Origin: Lepiota brunneoincarnata
Taxonomy: Eukaryota > Basidiomycota > Agaricomycetes > Agaricales > Agaricaceae
Reading direction: 5' to 3'
Assembly: GCA_023014365.1 (NCBI GenBank)
Contig: JAEBUN010000013.1
Location: 1,116,001-1,180,000, forward strand
DNA length: 64,000 bases
Below are positions 20,227-32,630 of this stretch, piece after piece (position 1 is the first letter of the stretch; the number at the start of each line of letters is the position of its first letter). The position numbers and the translations under genes were made by a program. A model generated the notes under the pieces. The model was not told the origin of the DNA. It saw nothing but the letters and a program-made list of their open reading frames with translations, and did no database searches.

Positions 20227-22677
20227 GCGCACCACTAAGTTGCACTAACAATGGTACTCCTTTCCTGCTCGCAGGTGACGCAATCTGCCATGCCGTAAGG
20301 CCACCACCGTTACTCCTACACCCCATCGCTCAAGGTTTGTGCCTTGCCGGCACAGTCCTATTTTTCACCGAGTTCCTATCCATTCGTCTTGGAGAAAGCC
20401 CATATGTCCAGAGGTGTCTCATTTGAACCCTCACTACTTATCCATACAACATACAATGGCCTGACACCATGATATTAGATATATTCAGATGTTTCGTCAT
20501 ATCCCGCGCGAATGAGAGCCACGACTTCCTTTGAGCGTGGTGTGATGCGACATCTGAAAGGTTCCGGAGGCCTACAAACCACCAGCCAATCTCACACTGA
20601 AGGCGAAGTAGGAAGAAAAAACTGAACTCACGATATAACCTGTTTGTGTAAAAATTCGACATGGGGAACTTCCTCTTTCCCATCCTCGTTTAACGGGGGA
20701 GCAACATTGAAACATGCCAAGATCGACGCAGCCGTGATCCAGAGAGCTGCCAAACCAAATTCGCTGCCTGGGCATATCCTGCGGGTTGTGAGAGCAATAT
20801 TTATTGAGTGGTGGAATGTGCGGGTAGGGAGGGTGCAAATACCGGCGACCAAAACCGAATGTTGCAACCTCTTCTGGGTCAAGGGTGTTGCCGTCTGTCC
20901 GCAGTTCTCCAGAGGGTGTGAGGAAACGAGTTGGGTCGAAACTGGAGGGATTGGCGAAGTTATTTTCATCATGGAATATCGCCCTAGAACATTCGTTGTT
21001 ACAGCCTTCAGATTAGCCTTAGAGAAAATGTGGTGCTAACCAGGTATTGCCGATGACAAGCGAATGCTTTGGAATGTAATAACCTTTATATGTGTCATCC
21101 TCGGCTGACATATGTGGAATTCCCATAGGCACAATGGGCTCCCATCTCAAAACTTCCTTCAGCAATGCTCTGAGATATGGCAAGCTAGGTTTGTCATCAA
21201 AGTCTGGGAGACGGTGCTGGCCAACTACAGCATCGATTTCTGCTTGTGCTCTCGCTTGAATGTCGGGGTAGAGAAGGAGCACGGCCATAAATGTCTTCAG
21301 GGCTGTTGTGGAGGTCTCTGATCCAGCTGAGAACGCGGTACATTAGGTTGTAAGGGGGAGGGGGTATAAGGGTTGTTTATAGTTAACCTCCGATGAATGT
21401 TCCCCCAATGTTTTCAATCATTTTTTCCTGGTATCGCTTGCCTCCATCTCTCCCTACTTCCTCGAGGCAATCTGAGATGAAGCAAGATCCTGCCATACCC
21501 TCAGCCTTTGAAACATCAATGACACTCGCAAAGTATTCTCGAAGGGCTCAGGCGGGGTCTCACCATATTCTTCTTGGCAGTCTCAAACGGGTGGCTGAAA
21601 AAGCGTCTCATAAGTACTCTCCCTTCCCTCGCCACTCGCTGAAACCCAGCACCCGGCATCCATTCAGGAACATGTTTGAGGAAAGGCAAGAGGTCGACTG
21701 CATATGTGCCTGGCACTCCTATAACAGACATCATATCCATTGCCTCATCTGCGAGAGCGATCCATGGGTCATTAACACGCTTGATACGAAGACCATATGT
21801 CAGAGAGAGGACGCTACCACCTATGCCACTGAGAGCGTCTATCAGACCAGTTCCACAGTAGAGGGTAGGAGGGCAACGGACTTGCTGAAGTGGGTGAAGA
21901 AGTTCTCTGGATAGTCAAGGAAGTTGGGCAGCAGGCCTTTGCGAACAAAGTCTTGTGTATGGGATAGAATGGTTTGGTCGAGGGTGGAGATATATTTGGA
22001 CATTATGCGTCTGGATTCACGCCATTCATCACCGTAGGGCATCACTACAAAGAAGCGTCTCCCCTCCAAACTGTTATACGATCAGGTGTCTGCGGTATTC
22101 AACTGTTGCCCGCTATATACTCACAGCTCGTGAACCATTGTTAGTTGGAGCCTACTAGAGTAGAGCAACGAGCGTTTATGGAGAAGGTCCGTGGCAGCTT
22201 CGAGTGAGTTGAGTACAACGAAGGGCATACCCACTACATCGAGGTAGATAACATCCGAGTCTGATCACCAAGGATCGTTAATGAGGTTTCGGGCACACAT
22301 TAATGAGTGGGCATTTACTTAGCTCTTTGGACCATTGGGCGAATTTTTTCCACGCAGCTGTCCTTGGAAAGTCGAGCAAATTTCCCAAGATTGGAAGTCG
22401 TTTCGGACCTGGAGGATACAACTTCTTCGGCCGCCGTAAGCATCTCAAGGTGTGGAATAGAAGGAGAGCGAGGGTGAGGGCAAGGGCGACGGTAGTGTGG
22501 TCCACAGCTAGGAGTGTCATGTTAAGACTGTGTGCCGGGAACAGGCACCAATTCGGTTGAATATATATATTTCACCCAGGGCGTGAGGACTGTGGGCTTG
22601 TTCGCGAAAAGAGGCCGTTTTTCGGATTTACCCGAGCTGTCTTGACATGATGATATTATCATGTGCCGCGCACCACT
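20227..22677. repeat. Tandem duplication, unit 1 (P450)
   Basis: Starts GCGCACCACTAAGTTGCAC and ends just before the same start repeats at 22678. Colinear with 22678-25142, including 3' flank, whole P450 gene and about 150 bp of 5' flank. Confidence 0.9.
20475..22520 (-). CDS. Cytochrome P450 (526 aa), tandem copy 1
   Basis: Haem-thiolate monooxygenase, probably ER-anchored by the N-terminal helix (MTLLAVDHTTVALALTLALLL) and followed by a proline hinge PPGPKRLPILGN. Nine exons: 22319-22520, 22125-22260, 21882-22070, 21564-21828, 21388-21505, 21041-21326, 20843-20983, 20632-20778, 20475-20571 (1581 nt). I-helix AGSETS (A304-S309), K-helix ExxR (E361, R364), haem loop FGFGRRICPG with Cys448; an intron splits the second Arg of that loop. 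Eight introns of 53-64 bp, all GT..AG (intron 3 uses GTCCGT). The hydroxylation substrate is unknown. Similar to the O-methylsterigmatocystin-oxidoreductase-like P450s frequent in mushrooms (family memory). TATATATAT lies about 40 bp upstream of the ATG. Confidence 0.9.
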
Positions 22678-25142
22678 AAGCTGCACTAACAATGGCACTC
22701 CTCCCCTGCACGCAGCTGATGCAGTCTGCCCCACCGTGAGGCCATTACCGTCACTCCTACACCCCATTGCTCGAGGTTCGCCTTGCCGGTAAATTCTCTT
22801 GCATTCCCTCTCCGCCTTATTTTTTGCCAAGTTCCTGTTCTTTCGTCTTGGCGACAGCCCATCTATCCACAGATGCCCTATTTTAACCTCACTATTTATC
22901 CATACAATGTACATACAATGATCTAACACCATGACATTAGATATATTCCGATGTTTCGTCATATCCCGCGCGAATGTGAGCCACGATTTCCTTTGAGCGT
23001 GGCGTGATACGACATCTGAAAGGTTCGGGGGGCCTAATAACTCACCAGTCAATCTTCCACTGAAGGCAAAGTGACAAGAAAAACTGAACTCACGAAACAA
23101 CTTGTTTGTGTAAAAATTCGACATGAGGAACTTCCTCTTTCCTATCCTCGTTTAACGGGGGAGCAACATTAAAACATGCCAGAATAGACGCAGCCGTTAT
23201 CCAGAGAGCTGCCAGACCAAATTCGCTGCCTGGGCATATCCTACAAGTTGTGAGAGCAATATTTATTGAACAATGGAATTTGTGGTGGAAGAAGGAAGAG
23301 TGCAAGTACCGGCGACCAAAGCCAAAGGTTGCAACCTCTTCTGGGTCAAGGATGTTGTCGTCTGTCCGCAGTTCTCCAGAGGGTGTGAGGAAACGGGTCG
23401 GGTCGAAACTGGAGGGATTGGCGAAGTTATTTTCATCATGGAATATCGCCCTAGAACATACGTCTCGTTACAGCATTCAGATTAGCCTTAGAGAAAATGT
23501 GGTGCTGACCAGGTATTGCCGATGACAAGCGAGTCCTTTGGAATATAATAGCCCCTATATGTGTCATCCTCGGTTGACATATGTGGAATTCCCATAGGCA
23601 CAATGGGCTCCCATCTCAAAACTTCCTTCAACAATGCTCTGAGATACGGCAAGTTAGGTTTGTCATCAAAGTCTGGAAGACGGTGCTGGCCAACTACAGC
23701 GTCGATTTCTGCTTGTGCTCTCGCCTGAATGTTGGGGTAGAGAAGGAGCACGGCCATAAATGTCTTCAGGGCTGTTGTGGGGGTCTCTGATCCAGCTGAA
23801 AATGCGGCACATTAGGTCGTAAGGGGGATATAAGGGTTGTTTGTGGTTTACCTCCGATGAATGTTCCCCCCACGTTCTCAATCAACTTTTCTTGGTATCG
23901 CTTGCTATCTCCATCTCTCCCTACATCCTCGAGACAATCCGAGATGAAGCAAGGTCCCGTCGTACCCTCAGCCTTTGAAACATCAATGACACTCGCAAAG
24001 TATTCTCGAAGGCCCCGAATAGAATCTCACCATATTCTTCTTGGCAGTCTCAAACGGGCGGCCGAAAAAGCGTCTCATAAGTACTCTCCCTTCCCTCGCC
24101 ACTCGCTGAAACCCAGCACCCGGCATCCATTCAGGAACATGTTTGAGGAAAGGCAAAAGATCGACTGCATATGCGCCTGGCACTCCTACAACAGTCATCA
24201 TATCCATAGCCTCATCTGCGAGAGCGATCCATGGGTCATTAACACGCTTGATACGAAGACCATATGTAAGAGAGAGGACGCTGCCACCTATGCCACTGAG
24301 AGCGTCCATCAGACAAGTTCCGTAATAGAGGGTAGAAGGGTAACGCACTTCCTGAAGTGGGTGAAGAAGTCTTCCGGATAGTCAAGGAAGTTGGGAAAAA
24401 TGCCTTTGCGGACAAAGTCTCGTGTACGGGATAGAATGGTTTGGTCTGGGGTGGAGATATACTTGGACATGATACGCCTGGACTCACGCCATTCATCGCC
24501 GTAGGGCATCGCTACAAAAAAGCGTCTCCCTTCCAAACTGTTATACGATCAGGTGTCTGCGGTATTCAATTGTTGTTCATTATATACTCACAGCTCGTGA
24601 GTCATTGCTAGTTGGAGCCTACTAGAGTAGACCAACGAGCGTTTATGGAGAAGGTCCGTGGCAGCTTCGAGTGAGTTGAGTACAACGAAGGGCATACCCA
24701 CTACATCGAGGTAGATAACATCTGAGTCTGATCACCAAGAATCGTTCACCAGGTTCCGGGCAAACATTAATGAGCGGATGTTTACCTAGCTCTTTAGACC
24801 ATTGGGCGAATTTTTTCCACGCAGCTGTCTTTGGAAAGTCGAGTAAATTTCCTAAGATTGGAAGTCGTTTCGGACCTGGGGGATACAACTTCTTTGGCTG
24901 CGGTAAGGGTTTCAAGGCGGGGAATAGGACTAGAGCGAAGGTGAGGAGGGCAAGGGCAAGGGCGACAGTAGTGTAGTCCGCAGTTAGGAGTGTCATGCTA
25001 AGACAGTGTGCCGGGGACGGGCACCAATTCGATTGAACATATGTATTTCACACAGGGCATGAGGGCTTCTTGTTCACGAACAGAGGCCGCTTTTCGGCTT
25101 TACCCGAGCGTACAAACTGTCTTGACACGATGATATTATCAC
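22678..25142. repeat. Tandem duplication, unit 2 (P450)
   Basis: Colinear copy of 20227-22677, head to tail. Similarity ends near TATCACGTG at 25142. Confidence 0.9.
22937..24996 (-). CDS. Cytochrome P450 (about 530 aa), tandem copy 2
   Basis: Paralog of the gene at 20475-22520 with the same nine-exon structure; first exon 24786-24996, stop at 22937-22939. The membrane anchor is three residues longer and exon 5 has one extra residue. All P450 hallmarks are kept: PPGPKRLPILGN, I-helix AGSETS, ExxR (EVLR), FGFGRRICPG, and C-terminus DETSEYI. Intron 3 uses a canonical GTGCGT donor where copy 1 has GTCCGT. The TATA run of copy 1 is replaced by ACATATGT here, so the copies may differ in expression. 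It is divergent from the UbiA gene across about 1.1 kb. Confidence 0.9.
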
Positions 25143-26095
25143 GTGTTAACCTATTGGCTTCATATATAAGATAATATTTCGCACGTTGTAGTGTAAGGAG
25201 TGTTTTGTGTGAAGCACAATAAGTGGGCGATTGTTTGGGTTGCGGAGGTCCCGGCGGTTAGGAGGCGTGAGCTTCTGATCATCACATAAATAACGGGGAG
25301 ATGCTCTTGTGAGGGCTGGGAGGTTCTCCAGGCAAGGACGCGAAGTGGGGAATGGCCGCCGCCTTTGTTGGATTTAGAGAGTTCAGAGCGAGCAAATACA
25401 GGGACCCGTCGCCAACGCGCAGGGGTTTGTCTCTATTTGTATGTACCTATTATGTACTCAATAAGACTGTTAGAATGAAATAAAACAATCAAAATAACGA
25501 GAAACAGGAATGAAGGTGGGAACAATAACTGAGGACCCGAGCCAGCGGAGTGCTCGATATTCCAACAGCCTTGCCAACAGGGTAGCTTGAGGGGGGAAAG
25601 CGCCGGGCCTGAGCAATTGGTAGGGCCGATTGAGCAGTCCGAAACGGACGCCGAGTGGCTGTACTACATCAACGGGGAGTGGGAGCAAACAAAGTAAGTT
25701 GCACTGGCCAGTGTATAGATTAAAAGGGCTAAGTCACGATAACTTATCCACTGATGAGGAAACAAGGATTATTACCCCCTGGCTGGGACCCAGCTCTGCA
25801 GTGTAGTGACTACCGACCACTCCCCGATTAACCATTACATGAAACGCTTCTGAGCCCGAAGAAGTTAGGAATTCTCGCGTACAGGATAGCACGTACCCCA
25901 TAAGGTAAATCAGACCACAATCCAGAACGAACGACAGGAGACATCCACCGCGGATCGTTGCCCTTGACCTACCCGTAGATCATCGATCGACTGTACCCTG
26001 AACAACTGCTTATTCAACGCTGTTCCGAGTGATGGCGAAAGTTCACTATAAGTGAGCCAGGACTGGGGTTTTTGCCCCTCAAACTCTCATACGCG
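25143..26095. promoter_or_regulatory. Divergent intergenic region between P450 copy 2 and UbiA-type gene
   Basis: No gene seen. It could hold a shared promoter. CATATATAAG at about 25160 is a TATA candidate. The repeat also found at 19762-20000 occupies about 25619-25770. Confidence 0.45.
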
Positions 26096-27053
26096 ATGAG
26101 CAAGTCACCAGCTGTCTTTGCGCTCCTGGGCCGCGTCCTCCGCCAAGAGGTGGAGCTGTTCCATGCTTTCACAAACTGGAACGTGTCGGCATCTATCCTT
26201 CCTGGGTGCATATTTGGTCTTTCAGCTTCGAGGATCCTGTATGACCAGAGCCAGCTTATCACACCCATCCTTCTACGTTTATCGTCCTGCCTTGTCTGGA
26301 CCCTCCTCTTCATCTACATTTTCGACATCTCCAACCAGATCATGTCAGTCGAAGAGGACAAGGTCAACAAGCCCGAGCGTCCGCTTTGCACAGGACAAGT
26401 CACCCACAAGGAAGCTGCCATTCGCTGGGTTGTGCTACTCGTCCTTTTCCTAGCGACAACCTACCTTAATCCGCTCCTGCTAGCCCCAACTGTGACATGG
26501 GTCTCGACCCTCATTCCCTTGTGCTTCACACCTCTAGGAAAGCATTGGGCCTTCAAAAATTCAGCCGCGATGGGTGTCGGTACTTGGACATTGCTTGCGG
26601 GATCGTGGCAAACCATTCTGCCGTTGACACCCATTGTCCAGAATCAAATCATCTTCCTTGCGTTGTGGGTTGGGTCGCTTGTTCCATTACAGGACTTGAG
26701 GGATATCCAGGGTGATCTGAAAATTAATAGGAAAACCCTTCCTATTATATTTGGGGACGTTGGTTCTAGGTATATGATAGCCTTCGTTTTTATTCCACTC
26801 GGGTATTTCTTCCTGTGGATTGGGGATATCGTGGAGATGATACCAATATCGCTCACCCTAATCCATCTGCTGCTTGGATACCGAATCCTTAAAGGTTTAG
26901 GGAAGGGGGATGCTTGGTACGATCATATCACCTACATGGTGAGTGGTTTCTCCAAGGCAGGGAGTCAAAACTGACAAAGATTTTTAGATTCTGGTTTACT
27001 CGTTCAGCTATATACTTGCATGGATGGCTATCACCAACTCACAGAGCGCTTAA
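26096..27053 (+). CDS. UbiA-family integral membrane prenyltransferase / terpene-cyclase-like protein (302 aa)
   Basis: Two exons, 26096-26938 and 26988-27053, with a 49-bp intron; ATG 26096 gives MSKSPAVFALLGRV. Several hydrophobic helices are visible and length fits the family. The first Asp-rich motif of UbiA enzymes (N-x3-D-x3-D) appears as N80-QIM-S84-VEE-D88 followed by KVNKPERPL, so the middle Asp is Ser. The second is D200-LR-D203-IQG-D207. UbiA proteins bind a prenyl diphosphate via Mg2+ in the membrane; a fungal branch cyclises farnesyl diphosphate (Fma-TC, fumagillin pathway). Cyclase rather than transferase is my inference from the altered motif and the neighbouring P450s. Confidence 0.85.
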
Positions 27054-27439
27054 GTCCAGTAGTAGAGACACTTTGGTGGTGGGTGGGGATCACTGTCTTC
27101 ACTCGCCACTGATCGCATTTGGCATGTGTTCGTATATTTGTTTCGTGAATTGTCAGCTTCCTCTGTAGCTACGATAACTGTATCTGTCCCCGGTTCTTTG
27201 GGCGTGCTGTCTGTGAGCTTCAAGATACTTATGAGGTGGCGAAGGGGTATGTTCTTCTTGAGATCCTACGGTTCCCCGATTTAAGTTACGTCGAAATGTA
27301 GTAACTAGTGTCAGAGTATCAGCATAATTCATCCGAAAAAGCCACCTTCCCTACCAGTACCGGACGTACTTTTGAGGCCCTCGGACCCCGAGCGATTACA
27401 GCATCTCCGTAATCCCTTCTTCAGCCAGGGCTCATCGAA

Positions 27440-27530
27440 ATCACTTTAAGCAACCACCAATCCCAAACTCAAAAGCTTTACATCTTCTGGGGTATTTTTT
27501 ACCAAGGCGGCGACTCGATAATAATTGTAA
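27440..27530 (+). pseudogene. Relic of a BTB-gene first exon
   Basis: CAAGGCGGCGACTCGATAAT with a following GTAAGG donor matches the end of exon 1 of the BTB gene at 28757 (EGGDLIVI then GTGAGT). Flanking codons are broken and no second exon follows. Confidence 0.55.
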
Positions 27531-28756
27531 GGGTCTTCAGAAACCATTCCATCGTACAGTGGGCGATTTCCCATTCTATATGCCATCTGTTTCTTATACT
27601 CGATACTCCCCGACTTTCTACCACCAGATTAAACCAAGGAAGTTGATTGCAAGAACCTCTTTTAATTTACAGCATACGTCTGATCCCACGTGACCGCGTT
27701 CGCGTCCTGGCGTCTATCCTAGACTAGATCTCTTTTCGAAGGGCGCATCCGTGACTCGCTGCAGCTGCGGACAAACCTATCCCGAATCACTGCCTGCGTA
27801 CGATCCGCAAGCCTCGCCACCCCGCTGTGGTGGATGGGTGAGGGTTCAAAGGCACCGACTTGCCCTCAATCCCCTGCAGTCCCGGTCACCGTTCAAGGAG
27901 TTATGTACCTTGTGCACCTTGCAGGTAATTTTCGATTTTGTCCGGTTTATGTGCATACATCCATAATGTGCGGGCTAGCACTGCAGCGACGCACAATAAC
28001 CAAAGTCGAGTACTTGGAGCAAGACCTGCACCGCTATATGGATTGAAAATATGGACCCATCGCGATCAACGGACCTGGCAGATTCAAATAGCTCGACGTC
28101 GCTAATTCTATTCTCTTCCTTCCTTTTTCCCCCACTGTCAGCCCCTCACATACCAGTTCCTTCCTTTCCCAAGGGAATCTTTAAACCAAGTTTGGAGGGC
28201 ATATTTAACGGCGACGCCTCGGCACGTGGGCCAGACAACAGCAACGAGGAAGGTTAACTTGAAGCCAGCCAGGCTGCAGTAGGTTCTATGTGGTTACAGG
28301 TTGGAGAAGCTCGAGGAAGGGGAGGAGGAAGCAGCGGCGTAGTGAAAGAGCAACCTCGCCCCGGAGATCCTACGACCCGTCTTATTGTCCTCGTACTTGT
28401 CATTGCAGCGTATTTAAAAGTTCGGTGTCAAGATGTGGTAAACAGAAGTAAGCCTCTGTCACTTTCTGAGCATCTCGTGCCTGTGCCAATGTGGATCAAG
28501 TAACGAAGCTGAGCCATTCCTCCGCCATCGCCTAATGCAGACCCTGTTGCAACCACCCAGAGTACATAGTCCGGGCCAGCCACATTTGACGAAGATTTTG
28601 AGTTGATCCTCGTCGAGAGAATACCAGTAGGGGCCCCGTGTTCACTCGTTCTTTGTCTCTCTACCAGCACCGAACCCCTTTTATAAAGGCCCTTGAAGTC
28701 TGAAGGACCCGACCATTCCCGCAACCCTATACGACCTCTCTTCATTTTCACCAAAG
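27531..28756. other. Intergenic, no gene seen
   Basis: Short open frames only, none with recognisable domains. TTTTATAAAGG at about 28679 is a TATA candidate for the BTB gene at 28757. Confidence 0.5.
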
Positions 28757-29685
28757 ATGTCCATCGCCTCCGATAACAAACTCAAAAGTCTCAAACGGCA
28801 CCAAGAATATTTTCACGAGGGTGGTGATTTGATAGTAATTGTGAGTGGTGCCTTTTCAAGTTCTAACCTTCCAACTGACCCGCCATATACAGATCGGCGA
28901 CATTTCATTTCGTGTCGCGTCGTCATTCTTCACTCGAGAGTCTCCCATTTTCCGCGAACGGCTGGAACCAAAGACCAATGGCTCCGACACCCCTAGTACT
29001 CGAACTCCGATCAATACAATTGTTATCCAGCCAGAGGAGAACGTCTCCGCTGATGATTTTGCCAAATTATGCTGGGTATTTTATAACAAGTCAGCGCTTT
29101 ACCCGCTACTCCCACCTTTCACCTCGTCTAAAGACCTATATTTTCCTTTTTAGAGAATTTTCAATCTACGAAGCGCCTCTCTCTACATGGGAAACCATCC
29201 TGCGCCTGGCCAACCAGTACCAATTCCCCGAAGTCAAGGACCTGGCATTTCGTCAACTCAGCACATCCGGAAAATTCGACCTACCGCTAGTCGACCGTAT
29301 TGTTTTATACAAGAAATATGCCGCAGATTTCAAGTACTTGGAGCCTCTATACATCGAGGTTCTTTCTCGTGCAGAGCCTTTAACGTTGGACGAGGGCAAT
29401 GTCCTTGGTATGACGACGACCCTCATTATCTCAGGTGCTCGCGAGTATTTGAGGGCTGCCTCGGACAAGTTGGCTTCCTCCGCGCCTTTGCCCGATTCGA
29501 TGAACAATGCCGCCATTGAGATGGTCCGCGCAGTGTTAGCAAGTGGTCCTTTGCCTGACCTCCGGCGCTCCTCCACTGGTCCCGCTGTGAACAGCTCGTT
29601 GGCTCCGCCTGGGCCTAACGGTCTTGGTACCTCCACTTCGTCTGGTATGGTTCGATTTTCCTTTAAGAAACTGCTGTTTGACTGA
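28757..29685 (+). CDS. BTB/POZ domain protein 1 (270 aa)
   Basis: Three exons: 28757-28840, 28893-29089, 29154-29685, phases consistent. The BTB fold, a protein-protein interaction domain used in dimers and Cul3 ligase adaptors, spans roughly residues 15-95: EGGDLIVI, IGDISFRVASSFFTRES, FAKLCWVFYN. The second half has the repeat common to mushroom BTB proteins (WETILRLANQYQFPEVKDLA, then a helix with VDRIVLYKKY). The tail is Ser/Pro/Gly-rich. The substrate of this family is unknown; it is the first of a local array. The catalytic role, if any, cannot be read from the sequence. Confidence 0.85.
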
Positions 29686-29951
29686 TCAGCGATACCCGCT
29701 AGTCCGCCCTAGCTCTGATAACCTCCACCCCATGCCTGGCGGACTCAGCGGTGGAAAGAAACACAAGTTAGGAAGAACGGGATGCTAGGTGACTGGGGGA
29801 AGGGTTGATATTTTCAGCACTGCTCATGTATTTCTTGTCGCATTGCCAACTACAACTTTGATTTTTGACGACTTCCTGACAATATCTAAGGCTAAACAAC
29901 ATCAATTCAAAGGATCATGTAAGCGCATACACAAGTCCATTATCTCTCCCC

Positions 29952-31646
29952 TCACAAGTTCAGCGTAACTCTAGCATTCGACGATCCCACATCCACACTC
30001 CCCATCCCTTCATCCGCGTCTTTACCCCAAGCCACATCACCTTCAACTCTCGGGCCCCTAATCATCCTAAACTTGATATGCCTCTCCCGTCCTTTCCCAG
30101 AAGGATCCTCCACGCCAGGGTGCTGATGAACCATTGCTCCGAACAACGACGAATGGAGATCAAAGTGTCCTTCGAATGTTGGATGTAAATATACTTCGGC
30201 AGGTGAGTTTGACGTTGATGCGCGGTGAACCAACTTGGAGTCAACTGGAGCATCAAGGAATGCGATATTGAGCGGACTGTTGGAGGTTCTGCCGGTGACA
30301 GAGAAGCTGGAAGAGGACTTTTTGGAGGATGTGAGGTCGTAAAGGTGTACCCTGGCCTTGAGTGGACTATAATAAAATAATCATGTCAGTGAATGCAAAT
30401 CAGACTCGAGGAGGGTGGTGTTGTTGTTTTAATGGGCTAGCTGGGGGACGTACGAGTTTGAGGTAACGATGGAGAGGTCAGCCTTATCAGCTCTCTCTTG
30501 GTTGAAATCGATGTCTACATCAATTTGGCTATTGGAGGTACGCAGGTTGAGCCAGTCGGAGGCGTTGAAGTATCCGTCAATGCGTCCATTGGTGGTTTGA
30601 ATGTCCGCCCAGTGCGCAAAGAGAGACTGGGGGCGTATATAGTTAAAATCCCAACAAGGACCTTTTCCGCGGTTTTAAATTATGATCTCACCTTGGAGCG
30701 GATACCACCATTCGTACCACGGAGACTCAGCTCTTCGAAAGAGATCTTGCCTTGGAGATCTTGGATATCATATACGGAGTTGATGACGCTGGATTCGAAA
30801 CGCTTCACGATTGGGTGATTCTGTGGGAACTCGACAACAATGTTATAGCGAACGAGATTATCTCGTCCCGGGACCCTGGACGGGTTCTGTGGGAATGTAA
30901 GTTGTGGGAGGGGGGGGTTGCTAAGGGCACATCTGACTCACAAAAATCCCAACGCCTCGCTCTCCATCTGTACGCTTGAGGGAGCAGACAATCGTATACG
31001 CCTCGCGGTTCCACCTAGACTCCAAGCCTACTGAGAATCTAACAGAATCGCTGCGTTCCGTAGTCGTAGTAACTCGTACAGTCCCATGAAGTTGGGGCCC
31101 GTTGGCAAAGAGGAGTACAGTATCGGAGGACGTGGATACCTCGAGAGTTGTTTCGCCTGAGCTTCCTGTTTTCAACGGCTCCTCACAAGAAATCAAGTCA
31201 GTGTTTCGGGGGATAGGGTAGTCGTAGTTTTCGCTGCCTGGACCAATGGTCCACTGCTAGAACAATTTGTCAGAAGACAAACCCATCCGTTGAGCAAAAC
31301 ATACGTGAGGCAGCCGATGTCTGTCCCAATGGTACATCAGAACTATACTCCTCAGGAGAGAGTAGACAAGGAACCAGGCCAAGATGGCGAATAGAAAGGC
31401 CCTCCAAAAACGGTAACGAGGCCTATCCCCGACGACGACCACGGCAGCATGCGGCTGTACGATGACCGGAACGGGATGGATGTGAGGCACGTAGGCTACG
31501 CCGTGGTGACCATAATGGTGTTGGTGGTGGTGTTGGTGGTGGTGGTGGTGGTTGTAAGCACCTGAACTACCGTAAGGCGGAGGGGATACCGCTGCACCGT
31601 ACAAAAGAGGCTGTCCTGCGCCTGCACCAGGCGGTTTCCCTGACAT
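29952..31646 (-). CDS. Single-pass membrane protein with adhesin-like outer domain (479 aa)
   Basis: Not a named family I can assign. Five exons: 31305-31646, 30942-31256, 30692-30886, 30454-30626, 29952-30366 (1440 nt). The N-terminus is Pro/Gly-rich with a His-rich run (about 15 His), then one hydrophobic helix (FWRAFLFAILAWFLVYSLL). The rest is beta-rich with TTNGRIDGYFNASDWLNLRT and TSNSQIDVDIDF repeats, the pattern of DUF4097-type beta-solenoid adhesins. A short cytosolic tail with an outer or luminal beta domain is inferred. It is convergent with the BTB gene at 28757. Confidence 0.8.
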
Positions 31647-32630
31647 CTTTCGAGGACCAAGAGGTTTCTGACGGTGGGAGTCGGAGGTTTTTATGTTATT
31701 TGTTGGTCGAAGGCAAAAGATCAATCAAACATATGGTGCGCTGCGCTGCGGACCGGAGAGCTGAGTAAATGGGCCAAATTAGAACATCAGGTGTTACCAG
31801 TGGGTTTAACCGGTGATGTCATGATATTTGCGGGGGAAGCGTGCGACAAATGCACAGGGACCACTCCACTCGAACTTGGTGAGCGGGCTTGAGCTGCAGA
31901 GAGCTTGCAGCAGGGAGACCACAGGTCCACGGCGTTTATCTCCTTCCGAACATCCACGGACAGCAACACGAGGCCTCCCACAAAGTACTTCCGCGAAGGG
32001 ATATAACAAGATACAGCTTCTCCGTGCTGCGCAGGGTCCTCGCCCCCACCGATAAATCAGTAAACTTTGATAACTGCGCGATAGGAAGCTTGAAAGCATC
32101 TAATGATTCATGACTCATTCAGGTACATCGATAGACTGCCAAAAGCTGTGGAGAGCTTGGTAATCAATGATACCCGAAATTGGACAAAGGGACCCGGAAT
32201 GCCAGGGAAACGTCAGAAGTCTATCCAACAGGCAAAGTAGCACCTATGGTGGTAACCAGCACCCTATGAGGAAACTGCGAAAAACCCTGTTTCCTAGCAC
32301 TTCGGAATTCGTCTCACTACGTTCTCAACACACCCAGGCGAACGGACCAGTGCCCTATAGGTGTTGAGGCTTGAAGCCTCAGGTCTGAAGGGCATCTTGA
32401 AGCATTACGCCACGGCGCCAGACCTGTGATTCTTCCTGCGAGTTGGTGTGCCCCGCCCGTTTCACGGGACCACATCAAGGCTGAACTTAATGAACACGAG
32501 GCAGATTAATTGATAACAGCCAGCGCTCACTACCCAAGGGGGTGTTTCTCGCTGGTTCTTGGTTCCAGCAACTTCTTCCGCATATAAAGGCCAGCCGTCG
32601 TTGAATATCAGCCTTGGATTAAACCACTTC
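31647..32630. other. Intergenic, no gene seen
   Basis: Short frames without domains. CATATAAAGG at 32581 is a TATA candidate for the gene at 32631. Confidence 0.5.

Noticed and set aside
21506..21563. Frameshift in P450 copy 1 near KKNM, seeming to make it a pseudogene
   Set aside because: A 58-bp GTGAGA..AAAG intron at the same place in both copies restores KKNM-AEG, the expected sequence.
21393..21914. Plus-strand open frames across the P450 region
   Set aside because: They are antisense shadows of P450 exons 3-5 and repeat in both copies for that reason.
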